This document shows, one piece after another, positions 42,467 through 52,212 of a DNA stretch of 64,000 nt. Source of the DNA: Triplophysa rosa. Taxonomy: Eukaryota > Chordata > Actinopteri > Cypriniformes > Nemacheilidae. A program made the position numbers and the translations under genes. Numbering within the stretch: the first letter of the stretch is position 1; every line of letters starts with the position of its first letter. The stretch covers positions 3,308,277 to 3,372,276 of the forward strand of contig NC_079901.1 in the NCBI RefSeq assembly GCF_024868665.1. Direction: 5' to 3'. The notes under the pieces were generated by a model, which saw only the letters and a program-made list of their open reading frames with translations, was not told the origin of the DNA and did not search any database.

Positions 42467-43220
42467 ATGGACAAATTTGTAATTCGTCCTCCACAAAAAC
42501 GACCGAGTGGACCCTTCACCTACAGCAGCTGATAGTAATGACCCAGGCATACTGGACCCAGGTGAGGAAGCTCCCACCAATTCGTGTCGCAGTTTTAGCA
42601 GTGCTAGCAATACTGGAAATACAAAATGCCGGAAATACCAAGATAGTTACCTGAACTACGGCATTATCTGCGCCGAAGTCCTTGCTAACGAATGCATGAG
42701 GCCGTCCAAACTAATGAGACATTTACACACAACTCATCCTCAATACCGCGACAAGCCCAGGACATATTTTGAGCGCAAGGCAAAAGAATTGACACACTCC
42801 CAAAATGAGATGAGGGAAGTCACAGCTACTGACAAGAAACTTTTAAAAATATCGTATACAGTTGCTGAAAAAATCGCCAAAGCAAAGAATGGGCATACAA
42901 TTGCAGAAACTCTGATTTTGCCATGCGCAACAGAGATTGTCAAGGAATTATTTGGAGAGGATGAATCAAAACAATTGGCTAAGATACCATTATCAAATAA
43001 TACGGTCAAACGTCGAATCGCAACAATGTCAGAAGATGTGAGGGGTCAGCTTTCTGTGCGACTTCGTGGTAATAACTTTGCACTTCAAATAGACGAGTCT
43101 ACCGACGTGTCAAAAATGGCACAACTCTATGCATACTTTCGTTATTTGTTTTGTTTTGTAAAGAGCTCCGTACCACGACGACTGCAAACAATATTTTTGA
43201 AACTTTGGATAATTCCATGA
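42467..43220 (+). pseudogene. BED-finger hAT transposase, N-terminal part
   Basis: The natural start is ATG 42467 (MDKFVIRPPQKRPSGP), but an extra C in the CCC run near 42511 shifts the frame; the longer frame then runs to 43220. A degenerate BED zinc finger follows: CRKYQDSYLNYG, then CMRPSKLMRHLHTTHPQYRDK with the His pair. The linker AKELTHSQNE, TVAEKIAKAKNGHTIAETL and NNTVKRRIATMSEDV blocks are those of the ZBED5/SCAND3-like hAT group, and ALQIDESTDVSKMAQL is the first catalytic-aspartate block of the RNase H fold. After about residue 215 the similarity ends (LFCFVKSSVP and on) and the catalytic core is missing, so the protein is dead. Host genes of this group were domesticated from such elements; this one, with intact TIR and TSD, is a transposon. 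Confidence 0.88.
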
Positions 43221-43635
43221 GATCAAATGAGCATTGACCGAATTATTACTCACTACAGCAGCAATCCTCACACTGATTGATAAAGCCCCACAAATAACAT
43301 GCAAGTATTGAGGTGCCAGACAGCAGTCATTTTGTAATAGCCTATATTCATTCTTTTTTTCTTACACACCAATGTGAATACTTATATTTTTAATATTGCA
43401 TTTCAAATAAGGCCAATTTAAAGGCTACTCCTTTAGGCTTACATTTTTGAATTACAAATGGCCTCCTGGTCTACTGATGATTTGGTTATTGTATTTTAAA
43501 TATTATATATAGGCTATTATTTGTGCATAACCATATCTGGTTATAGTAATAAACATACCGTTTGTTTGAAAACAAAAAATTTTTGTCATCCTTGCTGCAA
43601 GCTTACAAGAGCGATAATATCATTAGATATGTGTA

Positions 43636-44460
43636 CACTGTAAAAAATGACACAGCTATTTACTTAAAAAAATTAAGGTAACAGTAGTACACAAAATGTT
43701 TTTAAGAACTTTAAATCATATTTTTAAAGCAATATTCCACAAATAAATCAAGTAAAATTACCTAAAATATTTAAGCACGTCACATGATAAACTTTAAAAA
43801 ATCAAGAAGAAATACTAATTTGAGCATTGGAGATAACTTCTTGATCTTTTTTAACTTCAGTTTAACATTTATTATTGTTTATAACATATATGATGTACAA
43901 GTAAGCTGAGAGTTGACTCAGAACTGACATTAGCAGCATTACTGTTCACTGTGTGAAAAAACAAACAGCTTGAGCTGTCCCACAACCTAAGCACAAGCGC
44001 CACTCTTCCGAAAGATGGTAACCACGAAACTCACAAATACAAACAGAATATCTTCTAAATCTTAAAGACAACTGAACAATAAACACTATCAAGTCTTTCA
44101 TTTTATTCTATAGCACATAAAATAGCACTTTTTCACAAAAATGACTCTCCTAATGCTGTCGCATGCAGAGCATGCTGGGAACTCTAAATGCACTGCTCAG
44201 TTAGGGAAATTAACTTAAATAATTCATGTAGTTCCACCACAAAATAATTAAATAAAGATCCTTTATCCAACTTTAAGTGGGTTGAACATGATAAAATTAA
44301 GTTGAATTCACTCAATTATTTGTGCATTTAGAATTCCAAGATATTTCTATCATTTTAACTTAAATTTTGGTTAAAAAAACAAGGACACAATTGTATTAAG
44401 TCAAGTTTACTCAATTAATTTCATGAAATCTACTACGACACAGAATCATTTTTTACAGTG
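43636..44460. mobile_element. MITE nested in the BED-finger hAT
   Basis: Left 'cactgtaaaaaatgac' and reverse complement of the right 'cactgtaaaaaatgat' match, flanked by TA on both sides (43634-43635 and 44461-44462). TA flanks suggest a Tc1/mariner-type mechanism. No frame inside; repeated 'ttaagttgaa' and 'aagtttactcaa' motifs near the right end. Confidence 0.75.
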
Positions 44461-44535
44461 TAGGGGGCCCTAAAATATTTTCTTGGGAAAAAGGGGGTCT
44501 CAGACAAAAAAAGGTTGGGAACCACTGCTTTAGGG

Positions 44536-45637
44536 TCACTTTACCTAGTTTGTTTATGTTGTCGTTTCATTTTTTACATCATTTTAAAAGACACATAACT
44601 CTTAAGGATACTGCTGCCTCCCCATCCCATGCCATCACTCATACTGAAATCCTCTGGGACACTTACCTGCAACAAGAGAAAACTTTTTGTAGCATTTTCA
44701 TGTCTATTCCCTACGTCATTTTCTATATCTTACACTCTATATAAAATTTCTATATAAATGCTATGCAAAATATACCTCTAATTACTACAAAAATCAATGT
44801 ATAATGACAACACACTTTTAAAAAACAAACAAACCATGTAATCAAAACAAAACACCGCTTCCATTGCTCAATCGTGTCTTTACGTTAACCTTTGTGAATT
44901 CAACTCACCAGCACAGCAGCCTTACAGAATGTTTGAAGACTTTACAAACTGTGTGTTGATATGCACAATGCCAAAAAGGACCCAGATCTGCGGTAAAAGA
45001 TGGTAAAAATTCCACGTGGTGACCATGACTTTCAGGAAAAGGGCACTGCTTCAAAATAAGGACATTTAAGTTTGCTCAGCTCTTAACTGATATTTTATAT
45101 TAATGCCACAACCCAATGTTTTATTCTGACAGTTCAAACCTAAAATCCTCTTGCGTAACTGTATTCCCGTAGCGCCTTCTTCCTATTTGTTTTTACGGCG
45201 GTTGGCATCTGGCGTATTGGGCATTCTTCTTCTGGTGTTTTATGGCGGTTTGGCAATGTATTGGTGCATTATCGCCCCCTTCTGCTTCGGAGAAGTGATC
45301 TTCTTCTTGTGGGATTTGCGTCAGTTTAGATGCTTTCTAAGGCGTATTGCTGCCCTCCTCAGTTCATCTGAAAAACTATATTTTATAGATCAAATCTCGG
45401 AGTAGTGACAAGATACATACATACTTGCAGTGTACCAGTTAAATCTAGAATAAAATACCTTGGGATTGTAATTACCAAAGACTTAAAAATATGAAAAAAT
45501 CTTCACCTAGTGCAGCAGGAAAAAGGAGATCGGTTTCACCACTTCAAATTAAACAACTGCTGCTTTCACATGAAACCCACTGAACTAACTTATCATAAAA
45601 TTGACTCCCTACCTACATTTCATGTACATGTAACAGT
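44536..45637. other. No gene; degenerate repeat at 45150-45300
   Basis: At 45165-45300 two copies of 'ttcttc.t.ttgtttt.cggcggtt' and a 'tgcattatcgcccccttctg' block form a known-looking fish repeat fragment; a relative lies at 59290-59345 ('ttcttcttctggtttattattggcg'). The 84-codon frame over it is not a gene. Confidence 0.4.
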
Positions 45638-45645
45638 AAGCTACC

Positions 45646-46851
45646 CAGAGGTGGGTAGTAACGCGCTACATTTACTTCGTTACATTTACTTGAGTAACAT
45701 TTTGGAAAATATGTACTTTTTAAGTAAAATTAAAAGTGTGTACTTTTACTCTTACTTGAATAAATTTCTAATAGAAAATCTGTACTTTTACTTCGTTACA
45801 TAACTTACATTGCGTGACGTTCCTTCATTTTAAAATATGCTTTTTAAAACGCGTTGTTTATTTCAAGGTTGTCGTCTCTTTTTACGGGCATTCCCGAGTG
45901 GTCGATTCTTTTGAGTTGGTTCTTTTGAAAGCATTAATTGAACAATGGGCAAAACCATTTGAATAGGCTCATGAATCAGTTCAAATGAATTGTTCAGTTC
46001 GCAGCACGATCTGAATCAGCTGAAGCGGCGGATTACTCACTCCTCGTAGCGTGAAATTTAAGAACACGCAGAACACAAAGAGGATGAAGTAGATATTAAT
46101 CTATATCTATACAATCAAAACTGCAAATGTGTCATATTGTTTGCCAGCAATGATAAATGCCCGCCATATGCGCGCACCCGCGCGACCTGTTCGTCAGACA
46201 CCGCAACATGCACGCAACCTGTCAGACACAGAGACGTGGGCTTTCAGAAATACACATTTGAATAACAGAAGGAAGAAAACTTGTTGATGGGCGTGTGGTT
46301 CACTGTTTACTGTTTGTTTACAAGTAAGAGCGTTTCACAACACACACGTGACACAACACGAGAAAACATGAGCTTTGTTCAAAAATGTGTATTTCATTTA
46401 AGAGAGCACTGCAGATGTTCTAGATCATCTTAGGAAATGCTTTGAGTTTAGTTAATGCTTTAGTTTGACATGGTATATTATTCTAAATAAGTTGTGTAAA
46501 CTACATTGACATCAGGACTAGATGAAATTTACAGAAATGCTTGTCTCTTCTGTGTTTGTCTATTCTTTAGTCTCTCTATATTGCAAAGATATCTGTTTAT
46601 GATAATTAAAAATATTGATTAAAAAATATTAAAATATTGGCGTTAATATTAATTTTATGTAGTAGGTCTATATAATCAGATACAAAGTAACTAAGTAACT
46701 AACTACTTGAGTAGTTTTTTCATTGCATACTTTTTTACTTTTACTCAAGTAAATTTTAAAATAGTGACTTTTACTTTTACTTGAGTAACAATTTCTCTAG
46801 TTACTTGTACTTTTACTTGAGTAAAGATTTTGGCTACTCTACCCACCTCTG
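45646..46851. mobile_element. hAT element, non-autonomous (cagaggtgggtag ends)
   Basis: Left 'cagaggtgggtagtaac' and reverse complement of the right 'cagaggtgggtagagtag' form the TIR. Both arms are rich in 'acttgagtaa' and 'tacttttactt' motifs, which are multiple subterminal repeats of the kind bound by hAT transposases. The 8-bp duplication 'aagctacc' is perfect (45638-45645 and 46852-46859). 1206 bp, no transposase frame. Confidence 0.93.
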
Positions 46852-46859
46852 AAGCTACC

Positions 46860-47589
46860 ACATCTGTCAGTACCACGGCTTTCCGTCTTTTTCTAGTCAC
46901 TCGTTCTTTCCGTTAACGTCACATTGTGCTAATGGGGCAAATTTGCACGGATTAAGATAAAACAATTTGTTTCATAGTTACACCTAACATGGTAACGTTA
47001 CTTGAAAAGAAATACACATTTTTGTATGAAAAGCGTCGCCTCACAGACTTGGCTGCGAGCAAGAGACCTTCGCACACGCCAAGTGCTCATAGACAGACGA
47101 CAACGTCTCCTCTAGCACGCGAATTTCCTTTACTCTTGCACAAAACTAGACACGCACTCACAAATACCGTGGCTCACTTTGATTTTCTGAGCTCGTGGAA
47201 TGCATAATGGGGTGGGGCTAGACTCTCCTACAAAAACTCGTCTCATTGGCTGATGGAACAGTAAAAGTGAGCTGTTAGTTTTCTCAGATCTAGTGAAGCC
47301 ATAGCATGTGTTTTACAGCCATAAATATTTTAAAAAACATACTTAACAGATGTTTACTTTATCCCAGTGTTTCCCAATCCTGGTCCTGCAGCAATATTCT
47401 TCCAATTGTTGGACCACATACAAATTGCAATGTACATACTCATAAATCATATAAATCTGTGAATTTATTCCATTAAAATAATTATTCTTTTTTCCAGAGT
47501 CAATTGGCATCTGATTGTAGTAAGTAACAAACATAGCAGTTACTCTGCATATCTTGTTTGCCATGTTCCTCATAACATATTTTAAGTCA
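46860..47589. other. No gene seen
   Basis: No convincing coding region. 'cagtgtttcccaatcctgg' at about 47366 is the left tip of another hAT family with no right partner nearby. Confidence 0.4.
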
Positions 47590-47852
47590 TGATATTTAGT
47601 CATGTTTGCTCTTTTTTTGTGTGTGTCAACAGCAGCTACCTATACCCCAAAGGCTCTTTTAAGAGCCCTTTCACAGAGCATCTTTGGCTTTTTGTAAGTA
47701 TATGTTTTGAGTGACTGTCAGACACCCTTCTTTGTATTTGGGTTTAAATCAGTTAAAGCAATGTCATGCAGCAAGTTAGTTATCAGTAATATCCTAAGGG
47801 AGATTTTTGTTATTAAGCAAACATTCTAGCATCCTGCATCGCTAGCTTGCCA
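47590..47852 (+). repeat. Local repeat unit H, copy 1 (broken at 47852)
   Basis: Part of this unit (47731-47852, 'gtatttgggtttaaatcag' to 'gcttgccatgtt') is repeated directly at 51818-51940, and the first part (47600-47740, with 'ccccaaaggctcttttaag') is repeated inverted at 49790-49935. At 51940 the unit goes on with 'aatcaaaacatatttagtc'; here it is replaced at 47853 by ERV leader sequence. This marks a rearrangement breakpoint. Confidence 0.8.
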
Positions 47853-48016
47853 TGTTCATCCTCAGTTTCTCAACGAGTTTCTGTGACGCAACGTCTTTTC
47901 TTCAATCGCCTTTATCCGTATTCACATTCAACTCTTAACATTCAACTCAACACACAACAAACAATTTGGGAATATTCCTTTACGAGTTCGCCGACTCGAG
48001 GGACTCTAACCCGACA

Positions 48017-48341
48017 GAATTTACGATTTCTTTAAATCGAGGGCCTCAAACCCGTAGAATTTACGATTTATTAAAAATCGAGGGCCTCAAACCCGTAGAA
48101 TTTACGATTTATTAAAAATCGAGGGCCTCAAACCCGGTAGAATTTACGATTTATTAAAAATCGAGGGCCTCAAACCCGTAGAATTTACGATTTATTAAAA
48201 ATCGAGGGCCTCAAACCCGTAGAATTTACGATTTATTAAAAATCGAGGGCCTCAAACCCGTAGAATTTACGATTTATTAAAAATCGAGGGCCTCAAACCC
48301 GTAGAATTTACGATTTATTAAAAATCGAGGGCCTCAAACCC
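48017..48341 (-). repeat. Tandem array, eight units of about 41 bp
   Basis: Units start at 48017, 48057, 48098, 48140, 48181, 48222, 48263 and 48304 (steps 40, 41, 42, 41, 41, 41, 41). Each unit contains 'gaatttacgattta', 'ttaaaaatcgagggcc' and 'tcaaacccg'; 'cgattta..taaaaatcg' is self-complementary, so each unit can form a small hairpin. Units 2 to 8 are almost identical, the first is diverged. There are no spacers, so this is not a CRISPR array. Confidence 0.97.
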
Positions 48342-48625
48342 GGACGCAACGTCTCACAATTTCCTTATGTGACGCAACGTCTTACAGTAATGTCTTTTTA
48401 AATCTGATTTCTCAAAACTTCTTTTTTATAATTTACTTGTACTTACTCGGAATGTTCATCAAATTCAACACAGCAATTTAGGTATATTCAATAGCAGAAT
48501 TTTGAATAAACAGGCTTCTGCTTACCTTTTATTTTTAGGTCGACCTGTGTGTTGAATCTGAATTCGTTCCGAACGAAATTGGCAGAAAATGCCTTCGTCT
48601 CTCATCAAATCACGTCTCGTCAAAT

Positions 48626-48643
48626 CACGTCTCGGGGTCACCA
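48626..48643 (-). promoter_or_regulatory. Putative retroviral primer-binding site
   Basis: On the minus strand, two bases after the CA end of LTR1, the sequence reads 'tggtgaccccgagacgtg'. A TGG start right after the 5' LTR is the mark of a tRNA primer-binding site, where the 3' CCA of a tRNA anneals. Which tRNA is used cannot be fixed by eye. Confidence 0.65.
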
Positions 48644-48645
48644 TT

Positions 48646-49406
48646 TGTTGGACTTTAAAGGCAGTCCTGCATGTTCAAAAATTTGAGAGACGTTTCTCTC
48701 AAAATTAGCAGAGTTTATTATCAGATGTAAAAAGGAGTAACAAAGCTTTGGGTTGCCAGTAAATCACCACCTCTCCACCACAAGCCAACAACCAAAATAT
48801 TCAAATACACCCATATTTATAAAGTATGTGACGTCGCTCTATCTTCTGACTCCTCCTCTGCTTTTTGCTCCCTTTCCACCAATCACCATACGCCACGTTT
48901 ATCTGCGTAGTTCCTGAAAAATAAAACCTTCTCAAAACATACATCCTGTGGTCGGTCTCTAGTCCTTAGGAATGTTCTCCCTCCCCCAAGGAGTGGTCTC
49001 CTAAAAACAGTTTATTGTGGCCGGACAACACACCAACATTCTTCACATTCCTTTAGTAAAAAGAAAACACTCAACCATCTAATGCTTTTAATTATGTAGC
49101 GTTGTTTCTTAATCCTATGATTCATTAAAACACATCACAACTCATGATTATACTTAGAACATATACAGTGGATTGATTCATAACATTTATTTTTCTTTGT
49201 GACTCTTTATATGTGTGTGTGTTTATCTAGATCATTTACGACTCCAACCCCCAACCTTCTCCGCTTTCTTTGTTTGCCCAGGAACCCTCCACCGAGTGAA
49301 ACAGAAAGCACATGACAAAAACACACAGCTCAATGAAACAAATGAAAGAAAACACATTGATTATATGATATTTAAATCATACTTTTATCTAAAAAATATT
49401 CCCACA
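48646..49406 (-). mobile_element. ERV LTR1 (5' LTR, next to PBS)
   Basis: It begins 'tgttggactttaaagg' and ends 'aatattcccaca' on the plus strand (TG...CA on both strands) and is nearly identical to 50350-51114, apart from small changes at 48679-48720. On the minus strand the PBS and leader follow it, so it served as 5' LTR. Its outer flank is 'caac' (49407-49410), the same 4 bp found outside LTR2 (50346-50349). LTRs supply promoter and polyadenylation functions. Length 761 bp. Confidence 0.9.
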
Positions 49407-49788
49407 CAACACGAGCACACGAACAAGGGTAACAACACGAGCACACGAACAAGGGTAACAACACGAGCACACGAACAAGGGTAACAACACGAGCACACGA
49501 ACAAGGTACACACCAAACGTAGTACAATCAATACAAGAGCCCAGGACAAGAGGGTATATATAGGCAACACAAACGAGGGATAACGACACACAGGGCAGGT
49601 GTGGGTAATCAAACACTCAGGGAAAGATAACAAGGAAATGAGAGGAGCGGGGCCAATGACGAGACACGAGAAAACACATGAGAAGTAAAAACAAACAACT
49701 CATGGTTTTCTCACATAAAACCTAAGGACTCTGCCCCGATCCCGCCACACGACTAGAATTTCATAAACAAGACGGTGGGACCGTGACA
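49407..49788 (-). mobile_element. Gypsy-type LTR, 5' part, with 26-bp repeats
   Basis: On the minus strand this starts 'tgtcacggtcccacc' (49788) and runs through 'cacacctgccctg' and 'gcctatatataccc' (a TATA-like promoter) to about four copies of a 26-bp unit 'aacacgagcacacgaacaag' plus 'ggtaac' (49408-49505, plus-strand spelling). The ERV sits in this array. The next part of the same LTR lies at 50110-50349 and its 3' end at 51690-51809, the latter in opposite orientation. Confidence 0.7.
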
Positions 49789-49978
49789 GAAGGGTGTCTG
49801 ACAGTCACTCAAAACATATACTTACAAAAAGCCAAAGATGCTCTGTGAAAGGGCTCTTAAAAGAGCCTTTGGGGTATAGGTAGCTGCTGTTGACACACAC
49901 AAAAAAAGAGCAAACATTACAAAATATGAGTTTGAGATCCATTTAGTTTCATCAGTGATTACTGACTAAATATGTTTT
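49789..49978 (-). repeat. Repeat unit H, inverted segment
   Basis: The reverse complement matches both 51945-52010 ('aaaacatatttagtcag' to 'actcatattttgt') and 47600-47740 ('gtttgctcttt' to 'tgtcagacacccttc'). It thus carries the part of unit H missing after 47852, but upside down. It ends at the N at 49979. Confidence 0.85.
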
Positions 49979-50103
49979 NGCGCGCTAAATTGGCGTATCA
50001 TATGCACGCAAAAATAGGCGTATTTATGCACGCAAAATCGAACTTTGGCGTACGTATTTCACGATAATGCAACGCGCGTGTTATTTATACGCAATTCATG
50101 AGA
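49979..50103 (+). repeat. N, then direct repeat R, copy 1
   Basis: A lone N at 49979 precedes a sequence with 'cgtatttatgcacgcaaaat', 'tttggcgtacgtatttcac' and 'gataatgca', repeated in the same orientation at 51548-51650. The N indicates an assembly join or unresolved base exactly at a rearrangement breakpoint. Confidence 0.85.
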
Positions 50104-50349
50104 ATGCCCTGAAACAAAAGACTTCCCACGTGGCGGGCAAAACGGTAAAACAAGAGAAGCAAAAAACCTAACTCAAAACTCGACCAAACGTCTTACAAAA
50201 AAAACACGCAGGGTAATCAGGCAAACACACAAAACTCACATCATGGACAAGGCAGAGAACAGGAACAAGAGTAACAACAGAGAACGAACAGAAACAAACA
50301 CGAAGATAGAACAACGGAACAACACGAGCACACGAACAAGGGTAACAAC
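50104..50349 (-). mobile_element. Gypsy-type LTR, middle part
   Basis: Continues the minus-strand LTR of 49407-49788: its right edge carries one more 26-bp unit ('aacacgagcacacgaacaag') directly before LTR2, so the ERV split the array. 'gtaacaac' at the end supplies the 4-bp target duplication 'caac'. Confidence 0.6.
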
Positions 50350-51114
50350 TGTTGGACTTTAAAGGCAGTCCTGCATGTTCAAAAATTTGTACTGAGACGT
50401 TCTTCAAAATCGATTAGAAGTTTATTATCAGATGTAAAAAGGTAACAAAGCTTTGGGTTGCCAGTAAATCACCACTCTCTCCAACACAAGCCAACAACCC
50501 AAAATATTCAAATACACCCATATTTATAAAGTATGTGACGTCGCTCTATCTTCTGACTCCTCCTCTGCTTTTTGCTCCCTTTCCACCAATCACCATACGC
50601 CACGTTTATCTGCGTAGTTCCTGAAAAATAAAACCTTCTCAAAACATACATCCTGTGGTCGGTCTCTAGTCCTTAGGAATGTTCTCCCTCCCCCAAGGAG
50701 TGGTCTCCTAAAAACAGTTTATTGTGGCCGGACAACACACCAACATTCTTCACATTCCTTTAGTAAAAAGAAAACACTCAACCATCTAATGCTTTTAATT
50801 ATGTAGCGTTGTTTCTTAATCCTATGATTCATTAAAACACATCACAACTCATGATTATACTTAGAACATATACAGTGGATTGATTCATAACATTTATTTT
50901 TCTTTGTGACTCTTTATATGTGTGTGTGTTTATCTAGATCATTTACGACTCCAACCCCCAACCTTCTCCGCTTTCTTTGTTTGCCCAGGAACCCTCCACC
51001 GAGTGAAACAGAAAGCACATGACAAAAACACACAGCTCAATGAAACAAATGAAAGAAAACACCATTGATTATATGATATTTAAATCATACTTTTATCTAA
51101 AAAATATTCCCACA
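50350..51114 (-). mobile_element. ERV LTR2 (3' LTR, next to env)
   Basis: 765 bp, nearly identical to LTR1. On the minus strand it is preceded by a purine-rich tract and the env tail, so it served as 3' LTR. The high similarity of LTR1 and LTR2 argues for a fairly young insertion; a count of differences would date it. Confidence 0.9.
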
Positions 51115-51130
51115 ATTCCCTCTCTTGACC
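51115..51130 (-). promoter_or_regulatory. Putative polypurine tract
   Basis: On the minus strand 'ggtcaagagagggaat' lies directly before LTR2. A purine run at this place primes plus-strand DNA synthesis in retroviruses. Confidence 0.6.
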
Positions 51131-51152
51131 TCAGTCACCAATTCGTAAGAGG

Positions 51153-51398
51153 TCACACATCATCTTCTCCTTCATTTTCTGCTAGATCACTTGATAACAA
51201 AGGCATACTGTATGGGGGTGGAGATTCTTTCTTTTCAATAGCTGTAACAATTAATCTATTGCACAGTGATCTAATACAGGGAATACAACAACATCCACAG
51301 GTAATCAATATAGCTAAGAAAACTCCTATTGACACTACAATAGACATCACCACTGCCTTCCATTTCCCGTGCATATTAACCGGCAATTTGTCTTATTA
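51153..51398 (-). pseudogene. ERV envelope, C-terminal membrane anchor and tail
   Basis: About 80 codons on the minus strand ending 38 bases before LTR2. After a short start (MHGKWKAVV) comes one hydrophobic segment (about 22 residues, SIVVSIGVFLAILITCG) followed by the cysteine cluster GCCCIPCIRSL, typical of the membrane anchor of retroviral transmembrane subunits. The cytoplasmic tail has a PPPY motif and an acidic end. Everything upstream (surface subunit, fusion peptide, most of the ectodomain) is missing: retroviral similarity stops near 51400 and a stop codon lies just before the first residue. It is a non-functional relic. No gag, protease or pol of this virus is in the window. Confidence 0.75.
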
Positions 51399-51399
51399 A

Positions 51400-51689
51400 C
51401 CTGTCCCCTAACTCAAACCCTAAACCTAATGTTAGCGTGCGTGCATATTATAACCTCTACCCTAACCCAAACCCTAAACCTAACAGTATTATTTTAATTA
51501 TTTCAGTGTTTCCTCTTCATGTACGTTTCAAAATGGCTGCTCTCCAGCGAGGTGCACGCATACATTGGCGTATTTATGCACGCAAAATCAAACTTTGGCG
51601 TACGTATTTCACGATAATGCATCAGCGTGTTATTTATACGCAAATCGATGAGAACGGGTTGTTTGTTTTATATATATATATATATATCT
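51400..51689 (+). repeat. Telomere-like CTAA stretch, direct repeat R copy 2, AT run
   Basis: Two blocks of 'accctaaacctaa' lie at about 51405-51425 and 51460-51483. 51548-51650 repeats 49990-50100. An (AT)n run follows at about 51669-51687. Confidence 0.7.
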
Positions 51690-51809
51690 CAGTTTCGTTT
51701 TCCCCATTGTGGGTGTTTTTGTTTCGTGTGTTAATAAAGCCTTGTTGTGTTAACCCCTTCACTGCCTGCCTGCGCTTGGGTTCTCTTCTTCCACGCACCA
51801 TCCCTGACA
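51690..51809 (+). mobile_element. Gypsy-type LTR, 3' end
   Basis: Contains 'ttaataaagccttg' (polyadenylation signal), 'ctgcgcttgggttct' and the terminal 'ccctgaca', as in the 3' end of the solo LTR at 2440-2546. It is followed directly by repeat unit H copy 2. It is in plus orientation, opposite to the 5' part of the LTR at 49407-49788. Confidence 0.65.
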
Positions 51810-52090
51810 CTCTTCTCTGTATTTGGGTTTAAATCAGTTAAAGCAATGTCATGCAGCAAGTTAGTTATCAGTAATATCCTAAGGGAGATTTTTGTTATTA
51901 AGCAAACATTCTAGCATCCTGCATCGCTAGCTTGCCATGTTAATCAAAACATATTTAGTCAGTAATCACTGATGAAACTAAATGGATCTCAAACTCATAT
52001 TTTGTCATGTTTGCTCTTTTTCTTGTGTCAACAGCAGCTAAATAAACTGTTTTAAGTGCCCCTTACAGAACATCATTGGCATTGTAAGTA
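51810..52090 (+). repeat. Repeat unit H, copy 2
   Basis: Direct copy of 47731-47852 that continues with 'aatcaaaacatatttagtcag' and then again 'gtcatgtttgctcttt' and 'gtcaacagcagcta', so unit H itself is tandemly arranged with a period of about 340 bp. The second half is more diverged. Confidence 0.75.
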
Positions 52091-52212
52091 TATTGGCAAT
52101 TAAATCAAATTTAGGTCAATTACATTCACATGATGATTGTTTTCTGCTGTTAATAGACTTAAGACATAGGCTATCCAACTCTGCTTCAATGTTACTTACT
52201 GATACTCATATA

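Larger units (their letters stand above)
42308..44527 (+). mobile_element. hAT transposon with BED-finger transposase remnant
   Basis: Left 'catcggttcccaaca' and reverse complement of the right 'cagtggttcccaacc' form the TIR; the following 'aggggggtc' / 'gagaccccc' motifs are mirrored too. The 8-bp duplication 'ctttaggg' is perfect (42300-42307 and 44528-44535). The transposase is cut off after its first third and a MITE has landed in the right half (43636-44460). Confidence 0.92.
47853..48645 (-). mobile_element. ERV leader (between PBS and gag)
   Basis: Minus-strand leader of the endogenous retrovirus, joined to LTR1. It contains a 'gacgcaacgtct' motif three times (about 47886, 48344 and 48373), the 41-bp tandem array, and 'aaatcacgtctcg' twice just before the PBS. 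No gag frame follows; the leader stops at the breakpoint at 47853. Confidence 0.65.

Noticed and set aside
48017..48341. CRISPR array
   Set aside because: The units are contiguous tandem repeats with no unique spacers, in a vertebrate retroviral leader.
51405..51483. Interstitial telomere
   Set aside because: 'ccctaaaccta' motifs are few, degenerate and not in a (TTAGGG)n array.
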